Origin: Staphylococcus delphini
Lineage (GTDB): Bacteria; Bacillota; Bacilli; Staphylococcales; Staphylococcaceae
Assembly: GCF_900636325.1 (NCBI RefSeq)
Contig: NZ_LR134263.1
Location: 1,054,001 to 1,118,000 of the forward strand
Length of the DNA: 64,000 nucleotides
Direction: 5' to 3'
Part shown: positions 8,710 to 19,114 of the stretch, piece by piece
Layout of the letters: each line of letters opens with the position of its first letter
Position numbering within the stretch: the first letter of the stretch is position 1
Position numbers and translations under genes: made by a program
Notes under the pieces: generated by a model
The model's input: the letters and a program-made list of their open reading frames with translations, nothing else
Told to the model about the DNA's origin: nothing
Databases searched by the model: none

Positions 8710-11700
8710 TTATTTAGAATCTGTCATAGTCATGCGTGTAATTCGAAAGCCACCATATTGTGCATTATAGGTTCCTTGAGACAAACCAGCTTGTAACTCA
8801 AAGTAACCGGTTGAGTTATCAGGCTTTTTGCCGAGTTTCTTTTCTAAATCAATTGTGATTCGTGGGAACACATATCTTTTAGAAGATATCTTTTCTTCAT
8901 GCAATGTATCGCCACCAGTCTCAGTTCTCCATCTTAAATGAAGCATTATATCATCATCTGAAGTATAACAAGAGAGGTGGACAACCAAATATCTCTTATT
9001 GTATTCATACGTATAGCGGTTTACTCGAGCCCATGATTTCCCACTACTTTCGATGAGCTGCTTATATTTCCTACCTAGACTGTATGTACCCCAATCTAAG
9101 CCATACAATCCGTCTGCTCCAGTGCTGACATGTGGTTTATGATTATATCGTGTGTCTGAAATACTATAAATCGCATTGGAAGAGTAGAATTGTGGCTCAT
9201 ACGCTTGCACATTATTAACGTTTGTGTCATAACTGTTCTGAATTTTTGTCACACCATCTTTAATAACTGTAATTCCGTCTGGTGAAATACTAACGCTATC
9301 TTCTTTAGAATTTTTAGAAATCTTAATTGTATCTCCAGAAATCTCAACATTACCTTCAGTATTCTTAATAACAGTTAAGTCAGTATTGATATTTAAATTT
9401 TTTGAAATTAAATCAATACTGCTAGGTGATAAAGCAATCTTTGAAGCAAGCCCAGATGGGTCGAATAAATCAGATGGTGATAATGTCCATTTCATTGCTT
9501 CATTACCTTTCTCTAACATTGGTAATCCATAGTAGAAGAACAAGTCAGAATCAGGAGAATTGTTTACACCTTCGTATCTTAATAATGCACGCATAAACTT
9601 TGTTTTACCATTAGGTGAAGTTGCCGGAATAACACCTGTAGTCTGTACTCTAAACCACTTGTCAGGAACGATTTCACTTGGCTGAACAGCTATTCTTGTA
9701 AAATTTGGATTACTACTTTGACTAATATTTTCGTATGTCGCTAACTCAATATATGGTGTGCCATTCATCAATTCCTTTGCTCTTGACGGTACATATAAGT
9801 AAGCCGAGAATGTTAATTCATCACCAACTGAGTATTCTAAGTTGTCGCCAACTGGTAACATAGGGGTAGCGAGTGCGTCCCATTTATTATTATTTGTGTA
9901 TGTCAGCTTAGTGACTCGATGTGATTTGCCAGCTTCATAAGGTAGTGGTTGATTTCCTTTGACTAACGTTGCTCTTGACACAGACATGCTGGCTGTATTA
10001 TTTGTACTATGTTGTTGCCCCACATAGAATAACATTGATGTACTAGCTGCTGTGGCTCTAATATTTAATGTGATTCTCTTTTGCCCCGAAATATTTACTG
10101 TATAGCTTTGTGATTCAGGAAAGTGGGGGATTACAGAAATAACTGAAATATTTGCATCATTCTCAGTTTCGAACTGCAATGTATATGTAGAACCAACTTC
10201 TAACGGCTCTGTCAATTTCATTTCGACACGTTTATAATTGTTCGAACCAACAACAGTGTTATTAAAACCATTGTTTAATAATAAGTTGTTGTTAGAGTTA
10301 ATACTCATTTCATCTAACTCAGGAAAACTAAAGTTTGGGTTTGTGCTAGTGTCTGACCAATAAGCATTAGGAACAGCGAAATCAGTGTTACTTAACATAT
10401 TTCTAAGTTCAGATTTTTCTTTAAGCTCTTTAACTTCAATATTAATACTATCTGCTGCTTGCTCAATCTTAGAATTAACTTTTTGAATATTAGTTTCTGT
10501 CCCTAAGTATTTTGTATAAATTACATCGATTGTAGTAACGCTACTATAGTTACCATAAGTGTTAATAGCTGGTATACTATTATTCTTTAACTCAAATTTA
10601 GGGTGGATACCAGTAGTACCTTTCTCATCTAGAATGGTTAATTCGAATCCTCTGCCGACACCTTTACTTGTGAAAATTGCTGTCGCTGATGTAGCAGTAG
10701 AATTATTTCTAGTCCTAGCAGTTACCTCATAAGAATATTTATCTTCGAAAGTACTACCTAAGTGTTCAATTAACGTTTCTGCATTGTTGCGTGTAATTTG
10801 ATAAGATTGCTCATAAGATGCTACTTTTTCTAATTGTGTGTTAAGCTCTGTTCGTGAGACAGAAGAAGTGATTCTTTCTTTGTTTTGCTCAATAAACGAT
10901 GTATTGTTTTGAATTTTAGTTTCAACTTCGCTTAAAGCACTCTCGAAGTCTTCAGGAGAAGGTGTCCAATCTAATTCTTTATTACCTTTATATAAAGATA
11001 TTTTTCCTACTGTCTGACTATTTGAGTTAGAAAGAATAACAATGTAAATGTTCTGATAGTTTTTAGTATTAAACTTAATTGTCTTATTGTTACTATAAGC
11101 AACAATTGTGTTTGAACCTTTATTGTAAAACACGCCAACAGTAACATTATCGCTATTCTCATGCACCTTAAAAACATAGTCTGTGTTTGGTTCAAGAGAC
11201 AAGTTGTAATCATCGTATAAGCGGATACCAAGGCGTTGTCCATTAATCATCGAAATAGTGTATTTACCAGTGACACTTACTCCGTTAGACTTATAATAAA
11301 TTTGACTATTAGTTTGGTAACTTGGTAATAGATTGCGATTACCAATCTGAATTCCGTCAATCTTACCTTCAATTTGAGGTAAGTATGTAGTTCGCCATTC
11401 TGAACCAGACACTCGTGAAGCAATTCTTTCACTTTCAACTGAGAACTCACTTGATTTCCATTGGTCAAATCTATCTTGGACTTTCTTAGCTTCAGACTCA
11501 GCAGCTTTAAATATCATTGCATCGATAGCTTCATTGATAATCTTCTCATAATCATTTAAAGAATTATTATATGAGGTAAATAGTCTTTCAACACTTGCTG
11601 ACTCTACCTCAGTAATTTTGTTGTCTGCGATTGCATTAGAAACAGCTTCTGATAACTGGTTTAAATTATCAGTTAATGTCTGTAATGAGTTCGTTACTCT

Positions 11701-14700
11701 ATTTTTATACTCAAGAGGTAAGTTCTTAGAATTTTTAACTGTTTCGCCTTGTTTAGTAATTCGAGTTCTTTCTATTGGAATAATGCGCATTAAAGACTTT
11801 AGCGACGCTTTTTCTTCAGCTGAAATTATTTTATCTTCAAATGATGAAACAACTTCTCTTTGTAAACGCTCAGAGGAAGATTTTAAATCTCTTAAATCAC
11901 CGTTTACTGATTCTTTGAAGCTATTTAATTCACTAATAGCTCTATTTGCAGTTGTATCATCTGTATACTTAGACGCTTTCACCCAGTCGTTTGGGTTATA
12001 AAGTTGTCCTTGTAATTTTTTACCGATAGATACTAAAATATCTCCAGCTTGACCTTGAGTCCATAAGTCTCCAGAGTCATAAGGTGGGGTAGGTTCACTT
12101 ATAAATACACGTCTTTTACCATCAGCAACATCTAAAGCGTTCTTTGAGTTGTTTAACGCTTCAGTAATAACTTGGTCTTCAATAGCTTTCCAAGAATAGT
12201 TACCGCCTTCTTTAACGAATCTGTATGCAACACCAGACTTAGTATTTAAGAAGAAGTCTCCAACATGAGCTTCTTTTAATGTGTTTGTGTTCCAATCCTT
12301 TGCGGGTACGTTTGTTAGAGTAGGAGCATATGGGTAATAGAACGTTTCTATCGCACCATCAACTTGTTTTTGTAAACTATCAATTTCTTCATTGACTTGT
12401 TGAACCACTGCATTAAATTTTTCTAACTGTGTAGCTGCTACGTCACTTGCAATATTAACTGACATCTTGTTTAATGCGTCTGTAATTGCTGCTGAGTATT
12501 CACTTAACTTAGTTGAATATGTTCTTAACAACTCATCAACTTGATTTTTTTCTTCTTGTGTGACTTTGGAGTCCTCAATAACAGAAGTTAATAATCTACG
12601 TAAATTAGTATGGGTAGCAACATAAGGGGAGCGTTTAGCTGAAACTAAATCACGTATATTCTGATTGATATATTTGCTAGCTAACAATATTTTGTATTGC
12701 TCCTCAACATCAGTAAACTCTCTGTCTAACATGTCTAAATGTACTTGAATTCTAATTTTTTCTTGCGCAGTGATAATACCGTCTTTAAAGGAATCTCCTA
12801 ACAACGATTCAAACTCTGTAATGTTTTGTTTTATATCCCTCAGGTCATTATCAATCTCTTCTTTAAGACTATCAAATTTACCTTGTAGTCTACCTTCTGC
12901 ATCTTTTGAATATTTATCTGAGATAGCTAAAATTGCTTTAGAATATTCATCTTCAAAAGTAGCGATAGAAGTTTTGTAGTTCTCATATTTTTCTTTATAA
13001 TTCGATTTCTCTTGCTCATCTGAGCGACCATCTTCAATCATTGACTGTACATAGTTTACAAACTCTTCATGATTCTGTTGTAAAGTCGAATAAGAAGCGT
13101 CTAAAGTCGATTTCAACTCAGTCGGTAATTTTTCATTATTAGATACTGTATTGTGTCGATTTGTAATATCTTCGAGTTCACTAACAACAATTAATAACAT
13201 CGTTTTGATATTTTCGATTTCAATACTATCAAAAATATTATCTGAGAAAGCACCCTTAATGTATTCGTCAGCATCATTGATTGACTTGCTTAAATCCTTT
13301 AGCTCATCTTTAATATCTAATGAAATCTTATCTGCATAATCATGTGACTCATTAATTACTTGATTAAGTTGATTGTTCAGGTTACGTTCCATGATTTCTT
13401 GAAGAATAACAAGAATATCTTTTACTTCTTCACGATATTGAATTAATGAATCATTTACTGATTTTGATTCTTGGGGAGTAATCTTAGAGTCACTAATTGA
13501 TTCATTAATGTTTGTCACTAAAGATTCATAAATACCGTTATATACCGCAATTGCTTCGTCTAATTTAATAATATCTTCACTTAGAATGTAAGGGTGATTA
13601 TACGCTTGTTCAACTTGTTGCTTAAACTCACTGTTCTCTTTCTCAAGTGTTGTTAAAGTATCTTTAATTAAACGTTTTTCCACATCTGTAATAATACCGT
13701 CAGCAAAAGTTTCTTTAATAATATCGCTAGTTTCATTGACAATACCTTCAACGTCAATAGCTTCACTAATAGCAACATTCAATTTTCTGTCGAACTCATC
13801 ACGAATTAAATCATTTTTAACTTTACTTTCTTCAGCAATCTCTTTCTTGAGTTTATCGAAATAATCTTCACCTTCTGAAGATGTCAAATGGAATGATGAT
13901 TTATCAATAGTTAATCCATCTTTATCGAATCTAAAGCTGCCAGACTCATTTTCCATTGTTAATGACTCCCCGACAATCATTTTACCAATGAGCATCTCTG
14001 CGTTTACGCCATCAGGTGTAATACCAGTTTTAAAAGTTTCACCGTTATCTTTAGTCATAGCGATTACGCCACCAACCATAATGACGAATTCACTAGGATT
14101 TTCGTTAGAAATAACTTTGACGCCGTGTGAACCAATGTCAACTGTTTCGTTGCCCGCAAGTACACGTTTCTTATTAGCGTCCCACTCAGCTTCAATTAAT
14201 TGAGACATTCTAGTTAATTTTCCTTTTTGTTCACGAATTTGTTCTTTATGGAAATTAACTTGTGCCGCACTAGATGCTGTTGAAGCGATTAATTCTGATA
14301 CAACTTCCGCACTATTTTTATAATCAATTACATCACTTACAGTAAGAGTTACATTATTCTCATCAAAGTTGATTTGAATATCAGTGATATATGCCTTAAG
14401 TTTCTCGTCAAATGCTTTATTAGAGAAAGTGATAATGTCACCAGCTACTAATTTATCCCAACTGTGTTTATCTTCTAAAGACTGAATAAAGTTTACAACA
14501 CTAATGTTCAATGTTCTATTTAATATTTTTTGCTTCTTCATTTGTTTGATAGCGTCATCGTATAACTCTTTAGCTTCTGTATGATTTTCTTCTGTCCATA
14601 TAGCGCCATACACAAATTGTTCTCGCTCTTTATACAATTCTGGTGAAAGAAAACGCTTAGGATTCATTGACTCAATCAATGATTTCTTTTCGTCTTCATA

Positions 14701-16122
14701 GTTTTTCATACGTCGCTCAATAGTAGCAACTACTCTTGACTGGTCGTCAACTAACTTTTTGTACTTCTCATAGTTGTATTTTCTTTCTAATTTTTCTCCT
14801 TCTAAATCCTCATAATCGTTTTTAGAAGAACGTGTTAATACAACTCTGTATTCTGGTCTAGTACTTAATGTTTCAATCGTATATTTTAATTTATCTTTAT
14901 ACTTTAAAGCGTCTTGAAAATCACCGGCGTCAATCTTGAGGTATAACCAATCGTTAGTTGGAACATCATAGACTTGACCTTGGAATCTGATACGTGATAG
15001 GTGACCTAAGTTTTGAATCATCAACACATAATATGATGATTTCTCAACGATAATATCAAAACTACTAGACTTGATACCTAAATCAATGTATTCAGATTTA
15101 GGAGTCAACAACTCTTTGCGTTCTCTCAATCGTTCAAATGTAGCTGCTAATTGATTTAATTTAAATTTTTCATTAGAATGGTCAGCTAAAATATCAGTGT
15201 ATCGTTTACTGAATGCTTCAGCTTCTTCTTTTTTAGAATCATAATATTCTTTATAATCCAATAGGGCGTGAGCTAACTCATCTGACATATAATCACTATG
15301 CTTAATAACATTTCGTTCTACATCTCTTTTGAAAGGGTGGAGGAAATAAGAGAAGTCTTCGATATAATCAGTTCCGGCAGGATTAACACTTTGAATTGTC
15401 AAACCGTTATTGCCAAACGGATATAGTCTTGTTATGATGTCTTTTGAAACAAATGAATCTTCAAATGATTTTAAATAACTATTTTCTCTTATTCTTAGAC
15501 CACGATTCACACCTACGTTTTCTTTATGATAGAACGATATTTCACGGTTGTTGTTGTCAAATACAGCCACCGAATCAAATAATCCATTAAGTTGCTCAAT
15601 CAATCCCATAACGGTTGTAGTTTGAGCTGTTAATTCTCTCTTTACATCATTTAATTTACTGTCAATTGATTTAACAGACCATAAAGGGGCATATGTTTTT
15701 AACACTTCATTCATCGAATTTTCTAAAGTAGAACCTAATAATTCAACCTCGTTTGCCGATTTTTTAGATAATTCGTTGCAAAGTGAGTCGGCTGTTACTT
15801 CAATTGAATCAGATTCGGTAGAAACTTTCTTGATGTCATCAATTACAAATGTATCTTTAAAACCATTATATTGATATTCAATTAGATATTTGTTCTTGAT
15901 TAAATCAAAAATAGGATTCTTTTTCTCTTCATGTTCTAATTCATCGAACACTACCGGTGCGATTTGAAAACTGATTTGGTTAATATTCGTGTGTTTAAAC
16001 GTTCCTTGTAATTTGGTGAAGCCTGTAATACGTTCTATTCGTGTATAGTCTGGTTTTAACAACCATAATTTTGGCTTTGGTCTATCTTCAAAATCAAAAG
16101 TAAAATGTTTATTTAAAGCCAT
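8710..16122 (-). CDS. Giant Tal-like tail tip protein, 2470 aa
   Basis: The start chosen is the ATG at 16122, behind GGAGGG; the upstream ATG at 16149 lacks such a site. Residues 1-400 match the prophage tail-endopeptidase (Tal) N-terminal fold that closes the tail tip beneath Dit. About 750-1300 and 1500-1600 are long helical and coiled-coil segments in which a ~80-residue unit recurs (phrases such as ITPQES, ITDVEK, ITAQEK, VTQEEK, ISAEEK, ITEVES), a clear internal repeat. Further on are beta-sandwich, probably carbohydrate-binding modules (NRNLLPSYQ to ELDWTPSPED; LRNMLSNTDF to GNQPLPYEAG), then C-terminal adhesion-like domains. At 2470 residues it far exceeds ordinary Tal proteins. No catalytic residues stand out. 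Confidence 0.85.
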   Translation of the reverse strand: MALNKHFTFDFEDRPKPKLWLLKPDYTRIERITGFTKLQGTFKHTNINQISFQIAPVVFDELEHEEKKNPIFDLIKNKYLIEYQYNGFKDTFVIDDIKKVSTESDSIEVTADSLCNELSKKSANEVELLGSTLENSMNEVLKTYAPLWSVKSIDSKLNDVKRELTAQTTTVMGLIEQLNGLFDSVAVFDNNNREISFYHKENVGVNRGLRIRENSYLKSFEDSFVSKDIITRLYPFGNNGLTIQSVNPAGTDYIEDFSYFLHPFKRDVERNVIKHSDYMSDELAHALLDYKEYYDSKKEEAEAFSKRYTDILADHSNEKFKLNQLAATFERLRERKELLTPKSEYIDLGIKSSSFDIIVEKSSYYVLMIQNLGHLSRIRFQGQVYDVPTNDWLYLKIDAGDFQDALKYKDKLKYTIETLSTRPEYRVVLTRSSKNDYEDLEGEKLERKYNYEKYKKLVDDQSRVVATIERRMKNYEDEKKSLIESMNPKRFLSPELYKEREQFVYGAIWTEENHTEAKELYDDAIKQMKKQKILNRTLNISVVNFIQSLEDKHSWDKLVAGDIITFSNKAFDEKLKAYITDIQINFDENNVTLTVSDVIDYKNSAEVVSELIASTASSAAQVNFHKEQIREQKGKLTRMSQLIEAEWDANKKRVLAGNETVDIGSHGVKVISNENPSEFVIMVGGVIAMTKDNGETFKTGITPDGVNAEMLIGKMIVGESLTMENESGSFRFDKDGLTIDKSSFHLTSSEGEDYFDKLKKEIAEESKVKNDLIRDEFDRKLNVAISEAIDVEGIVNETSDIIKETFADGIITDVEKRLIKDTLTTLEKENSEFKQQVEQAYNHPYILSEDIIKLDEAIAVYNGIYESLVTNINESISDSKITPQESKSVNDSLIQYREEVKDILVILQEIMERNLNNQLNQVINESHDYADKISLDIKDELKDLSKSINDADEYIKGAFSDNIFDSIEIENIKTMLLIVVSELEDITNRHNTVSNNEKLPTELKSTLDASYSTLQQNHEEFVNYVQSMIEDGRSDEQEKSNYKEKYENYKTSIATFEDEYSKAILAISDKYSKDAEGRLQGKFDSLKEEIDNDLRDIKQNITEFESLLGDSFKDGIITAQEKIRIQVHLDMLDREFTDVEEQYKILLASKYINQNIRDLVSAKRSPYVATHTNLRRLLTSVIEDSKVTQEEKNQVDELLRTYSTKLSEYSAAITDALNKMSVNIASDVAATQLEKFNAVVQQVNEEIDSLQKQVDGAIETFYYPYAPTLTNVPAKDWNTNTLKEAHVGDFFLNTKSGVAYRFVKEGGNYSWKAIEDQVITEALNNSKNALDVADGKRRVFISEPTPPYDSGDLWTQGQAGDILVSIGKKLQGQLYNPNDWVKASKYTDDTTANRAISELNSFKESVNGDLRDLKSSSERLQREVVSSFEDKIISAEEKASLKSLMRIIPIERTRITKQGETVKNSKNLPLEYKNRVTNSLQTLTDNLNQLSEAVSNAIADNKITEVESASVERLFTSYNNSLNDYEKIINEAIDAMIFKAAESEAKKVQDRFDQWKSSEFSVESERIASRVSGSEWRTTYLPQIEGKIDGIQIGNRNLLPSYQTNSQIYYKSNGVSVTGKYTISMINGQRLGIRLYDDYNLSLEPNTDYVFKVHENSDNVTVGVFYNKGSNTIVAYSNNKTIKFNTKNYQNIYIVILSNSNSQTVGKISLYKGNKELDWTPSPEDFESALSEVETKIQNNTSFIEQNKERITSSVSRTELNTQLEKVASYEQSYQITRNNAETLIEHLGSTFEDKYSYEVTARTRNNSTATSATAIFTSKGVGRGFELTILDEKGTTGIHPKFELKNNSIPAINTYGNYSSVTTIDVIYTKYLGTETNIQKVNSKIEQAADSINIEVKELKEKSELRNMLSNTDFAVPNAYWSDTSTNPNFSFPELDEMSINSNNNLLLNNGFNNTVVGSNNYKRVEMKLTEPLEVGSTYTLQFETENDANISVISVIPHFPESQSYTVNISGQKRITLNIRATAASTSMLFYVGQQHSTNNTASMSVSRATLVKGNQPLPYEAGKSHRVTKLTYTNNNKWDALATPMLPVGDNLEYSVGDELTFSAYLYVPSRAKELMNGTPYIELATYENISQSSNPNFTRIAVQPSEIVPDKWFRVQTTGVIPATSPNGKTKFMRALLRYEGVNNSPDSDLFFYYGLPMLEKGNEAMKWTLSPSDLFDPSGLASKIALSPSSIDLISKNLNINTDLTVIKNTEGNVEISGDTIKISKNSKEDSVSISPDGITVIKDGVTKIQNSYDTNVNNVQAYEPQFYSSNAIYSISDTRYNHKPHVSTGADGLYGLDWGTYSLGRKYKQLIESSGKSWARVNRYTYEYNKRYLVVHLSCYTSDDDIMLHLRWRTETGGDTLHEEKISSKRYVFPRITIDLEKKLGKKPDNSTGYFELQAGLSQGTYNAQYGGFRITRMTMTDSK

Positions 16123-16151
16123 TTGTTTCCCTCCAATTATTTTGTGCAAAA

Positions 16152-16182
16152 ATAAAAAGCCACGACTATAAATGCCATGGCT
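16152..16182 (-). terminator. Terminator closing the nucleotidyltransferase moron
   Basis: On the minus strand AGCCATG pairs with CGTGGCT (seven pairs, one wobble) around an 11-base loop, followed by TTTTTATTTTT. It isolates the moron from the downstream tail-tip gene. Confidence 0.8.
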
Positions 16183-16191
16183 AATTAAAAG

Positions 16192-16794
16192 TTATTTGAT
16201 TGTGCTTTTTATGTTTTCGACCATTAAGTTAAATTCTGATAACGCTTCTTTGTCGACTTTTAATTCACGTTTTATGTAGTCGAAATCTAAAGAACTGAAA
16301 TAATTAGTTGTCAATATAGCGCAATATCTAAGATTGTCAGCGTATTTGAAATCAAGCATTCTATCAATAATTATATCTTCAGGGCTTATTACATAAAAAT
16401 ATGTCCCGTTCTCCACATCTAATTTTCTTAGTTTCTCATAAGACTCAACGCTTTCTAAAACATTGCCGACAATGTCGCAAGCAATACCTAACTCTTTATA
16501 TTCATAAATTCTAGACTCTCTTACGAAACCTAATTCAAGCAAAATATTATTTAATTCATAACTAGCTGATGTAATAAAATCAATATCATTAGTTGTGTAC
16601 TTACTAGAAGTATACAACTCCATAGAAAGACCACCCACCACAATTGGTTTATTAATTTTCTTAGGGTGGTCATCTAATTTGTCCATTAATGTAGTGATTA
16701 TCGCAGCTGTCTTATACATTCTAATTGCTAAGGTTTCATCGGGATTAATGTTACTTAGTTGTTGTTTTGCGTCTTGAATTAAACTCTTTCTCAA
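16192..16794 (-). CDS. Nucleotidyltransferase-fold toxin-like protein (DUF6036/AbiEii-like)
   Basis: 200 residues from a TTG start with AAGGTG nine bases upstream. Residues 50-78 contain VVGGLSMELY followed by TTNDIDFIT: the GG...D-x-D signature of minimal nucleotidyltransferases of the DUF6036, AbiEii and MenT group. A later ISPEDIIIDRMLDF helix is also typical of that group. Family members act as toxins or abortive-infection effectors that modify tRNA or proteins with nucleotides. The gene overlaps the upstream 71-residue ORF by 44 bases in another frame, an arrangement common in toxin-antitoxin pairs. With its own promoter and terminator inside the tail operon it looks like a moron expressed in the lysogen. 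Toxicity is inferred, not shown. Confidence 0.7.
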   Translation of the reverse strand: MRKSLIQDAKQQLSNINPDETLAIRMYKTAAIITTLMDKLDDHPKKINKPIVVGGLSMELYTSSKYTTNDIDFITSASYELNNILLELGFVRESRIYEYKELGIACDIVGNVLESVESYEKLRKLDVENGTYFYVISPEDIIIDRMLDFKYADNLRYCAILTTNYFSSLDFDYIKRELKVDKEALSEFNLMVENIKSTIK

Positions 16795-16966
16795 GTTGCT
16801 TCAACACCTTTGCTTTGTCCGGATTGCGTCGAGGTCTGTCGAACTTTCTATCACCATAATTAAATTGTGAGTCATATGAGTTTCTCACAACACTAAGTGC
16901 TAGCTCTTTATTCTCTTGTGCTTTGTTTAAGCACTCACTTAAAGTCATAGTTTGCATGACGCTCAC
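16751..16966 (-). CDS. Small partner of the nucleotidyltransferase, antitoxin candidate
   Basis: 71 residues starting behind AAAGAGGTGAGCGTC. The N-terminal half is helical (TLSECLNKAQENKELALSVVRNS); the C-terminal half is strongly basic (DRKFDRPRRNPDKAKVLKQLEKEFNSRRKTTTK), so it could bind nucleic acid or fold on its partner. It is first in a two-gene unit with the nucleotidyltransferase, with overlapping ends and a dedicated promoter. Gene order and size fit an antitoxin; I do not recognise the family. Confidence 0.6.
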   Translation of the reverse strand: MSVMQTMTLSECLNKAQENKELALSVVRNSYDSQFNYGDRKFDRPRRNPDKAKVLKQLEKEFNSRRKTTTK

Positions 16967-16989
16967 CTCTTTATGATTATTACAGCTTA

Positions 16990-17018
16990 ATTATAGTCAA
17001 AATAAGATGATATTACAA
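16990..17018 (-). promoter_or_regulatory. Moron promoter
   Basis: On the minus strand TTGTAA (17018-17013) and TATAAT (16995-16990) are spaced by exactly 17 bases, just upstream of the antitoxin candidate. The -35 overlaps the stop codon of the Dit gene. A sigma-A promoter inside a late operon is typical of a gene expressed from the prophage. Confidence 0.7.
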
Positions 17019-19097
17019 CAACACAAACTGGTATTTAATCTTTAAGCGATAGTTTCCACTGAACTCAATATCGTTATACCCACGTCTAAGCCTAACAAAC
17101 ACATCATCATGTGAGTTATACTTATAGTACGGAGCAGGGCGAGATGAATAAATTTGTTCAGCTGAGCCAATCATTTTAATCTTTTCACCTTTGATGTTGT
17201 CAGTGATAATTGTTTTCTCACCAGTATCAATGTTTTTAATCATAATGTCTGAACCGTCTACTGATTCAAATTCAAAAGTAGGGTAGACAGGCTTATCACC
17301 ATAATTAAAAATAGTAACTTTATCTGTTCCAATTTCGTGTGAGCCGTCAATCAATGTATGATTAATTTCAATATAATTGATAAACTCTTTCATTACTGGG
17401 ACAATATCCGTCATGATTTGCTTAAATTGTTTGTAATGTGGCTGCATATCGTCCCACTGATAGAGTTTCATATTGTCACCTTTGCGTAATTTAGCGATTT
17501 CTGAGCCGATTTTTTCTAATAAAATGGTAATTTTATTTTTATGTTCTGTAACCTCTAAACCACTGATATTGCTTATTTTAGCAAATGTTTCATCAATATC
17601 TTTAGTTAGATTGTCTAAATCACTTTTATGTCCGTCTAACATTTTCAAATAGTTTTCGTAATTAAAGTAAACTAATTTCTCAATAGGAGTGCCAGAATCA
17701 AGTTTTTTCTTGTTTAATGGATTTAATTCCCAAAGGTCAATATAATCAATGTATCCTTCTGTATCTTTGAAATTCAGTTCAAAGTATGAGTGAAAATCAA
17801 AGTAAGGATAAAGATTGTCAATCTCTTCAACCGACAAATCATTAAATCGTTCGTATTCCTCATCACTTACCATATACACACGAATATAAGTTAATCTTGC
17901 ATTTTTGTTTTTCTTAGCTTGCTTGATTGTGATTGAGTTATCTGTTGCTTTACCAATGAATTTAAAAGCGTTAAAGTCGTTATCCTCATTAGTTGAAGTC
18001 GTATCACCAATTTGAATTGTTGTGTTTTGACTTGGGTCATAAGCTATTGCAACATATTTTTTGCCTTCAACAATATTAATAGGGGAGGTTAATACTCCGC
18101 CATTCTTGATAACTTGAACTTCTTCTTGTGTGTCTAACGTGAAATTACCGGTAGAACCAACTTTAGTCCAACCTTCACCAATACCATCTCTTGAACTGTC
18201 AATATCAAACGTTCCGTGGTGTCCTAACAGATTACGTCTGAATACAAACTCGTGAACGCCTAAGCCATTAATTTCATAGTCTTTTTCATGAATACGAATC
18301 TTACCATTATTACCATGTACACGCATGTAGTAGTTACGTCCATTAATGCCGTTAAATCTTTTTCTTAAATGCACATTGTTGAGCGTTATCCTCTTGGTTT
18401 CATTATCAAAAGTAATGTTAGACTTATCTCCCGACACGACTTTCCAACCGTCTGGAATTCTGTCTTTATTCTTGTCAGAAAAAAATTCTTCAACATTTGC
18501 ATAATTTGTTCTTGCTACATACTGTTTTAAAGATTTACCTAAAGAATCAGCTAAGCGACGCACTCTTGAGAATTCGCCGTTATATTCATTAACTAGCTTC
18601 TCAGTAGCGCTTGTGGAGAAGTCATATTCTTCTTCTAATATTTCTGAATATCTTCTTGAGCTATTGGTAGTGAATTCTAAATCCACATAGCCGTCATTGA
18701 TAACATTATGTGATAACTCAGAAGTACCAGTAACCATTGCATAAACAACAATGTGCATATTTGATTCTTCTTCAGTATCGAACTTTAACTCTTTGAATGT
18801 GCTTGTATCAATCCAACGTCTTAAAGCCATTAAATTCTGTTGTGTTAATTTGTGCTCATCAAATAGTAGTCTTATTTTAAATTTTAAAGGCTCTTCGTTG
18901 TATCCTAGTAAATATGCCTTATCACTATATCTTGTTTTTTCAACAATCAAGTTACGGTCGGGAAGGAAAGTTTCCTTCGCCAAACCGCTGTCTGATTGAA
19001 CATTAATAACATTAAAGTCCCTTGTATGTTGACCATTAAAGATGAAGTGAGGAGCATTGCTTAACTCTGTATATTCCATAGAATATAAGTTCCTCAA
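17013..19097 (-). CDS. Distal tail protein (Dit), extended
   Basis: 694 residues. The N-terminal 150 resemble the siphophage Dit/Sipho_tail domain (FNGQHTRDFNVINV, LPDRNLIVEKTRYSDKAYLLG, LRRWIDTSTFKELKF). The middle is beta-rich, perhaps including a lectin-like insertion as in evolved Dit proteins, and the C-terminus returns to a tail-domain strand pattern. Dit forms the hub joining tail tube and tip. It lies between the tape measure and the Tal-like protein, the usual order, interrupted here by the moron. The start is a TTG at 19097 with AAGGAG upstream; the ATG at 19079 is an alternative. Confidence 0.85.
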   Translation of the reverse strand: MRNLYSMEYTELSNAPHFIFNGQHTRDFNVINVQSDSGLAKETFLPDRNLIVEKTRYSDKAYLLGYNEEPLKFKIRLLFDEHKLTQQNLMALRRWIDTSTFKELKFDTEEESNMHIVVYAMVTGTSELSHNVINDGYVDLEFTTNSSRRYSEILEEEYDFSTSATEKLVNEYNGEFSRVRRLADSLGKSLKQYVARTNYANVEEFFSDKNKDRIPDGWKVVSGDKSNITFDNETKRITLNNVHLRKRFNGINGRNYYMRVHGNNGKIRIHEKDYEINGLGVHEFVFRRNLLGHHGTFDIDSSRDGIGEGWTKVGSTGNFTLDTQEEVQVIKNGGVLTSPINIVEGKKYVAIAYDPSQNTTIQIGDTTSTNEDNDFNAFKFIGKATDNSITIKQAKKNKNARLTYIRVYMVSDEEYERFNDLSVEEIDNLYPYFDFHSYFELNFKDTEGYIDYIDLWELNPLNKKKLDSGTPIEKLVYFNYENYLKMLDGHKSDLDNLTKDIDETFAKISNISGLEVTEHKNKITILLEKIGSEIAKLRKGDNMKLYQWDDMQPHYKQFKQIMTDIVPVMKEFINYIEINHTLIDGSHEIGTDKVTIFNYGDKPVYPTFEFESVDGSDIMIKNIDTGEKTIITDNIKGEKIKMIGSAEQIYSSRPAPYYKYNSHDDVFVRLRRGYNDIEFSGNYRLKIKYQFVLL

Positions 19098-19114
19098 TTA
19101 GATTTCATCTCCTT

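Noticed and set aside
11618-12001. 127-codon plus-strand ORF
   Set aside because: Antisense of the tail-tip repeats, no start context.
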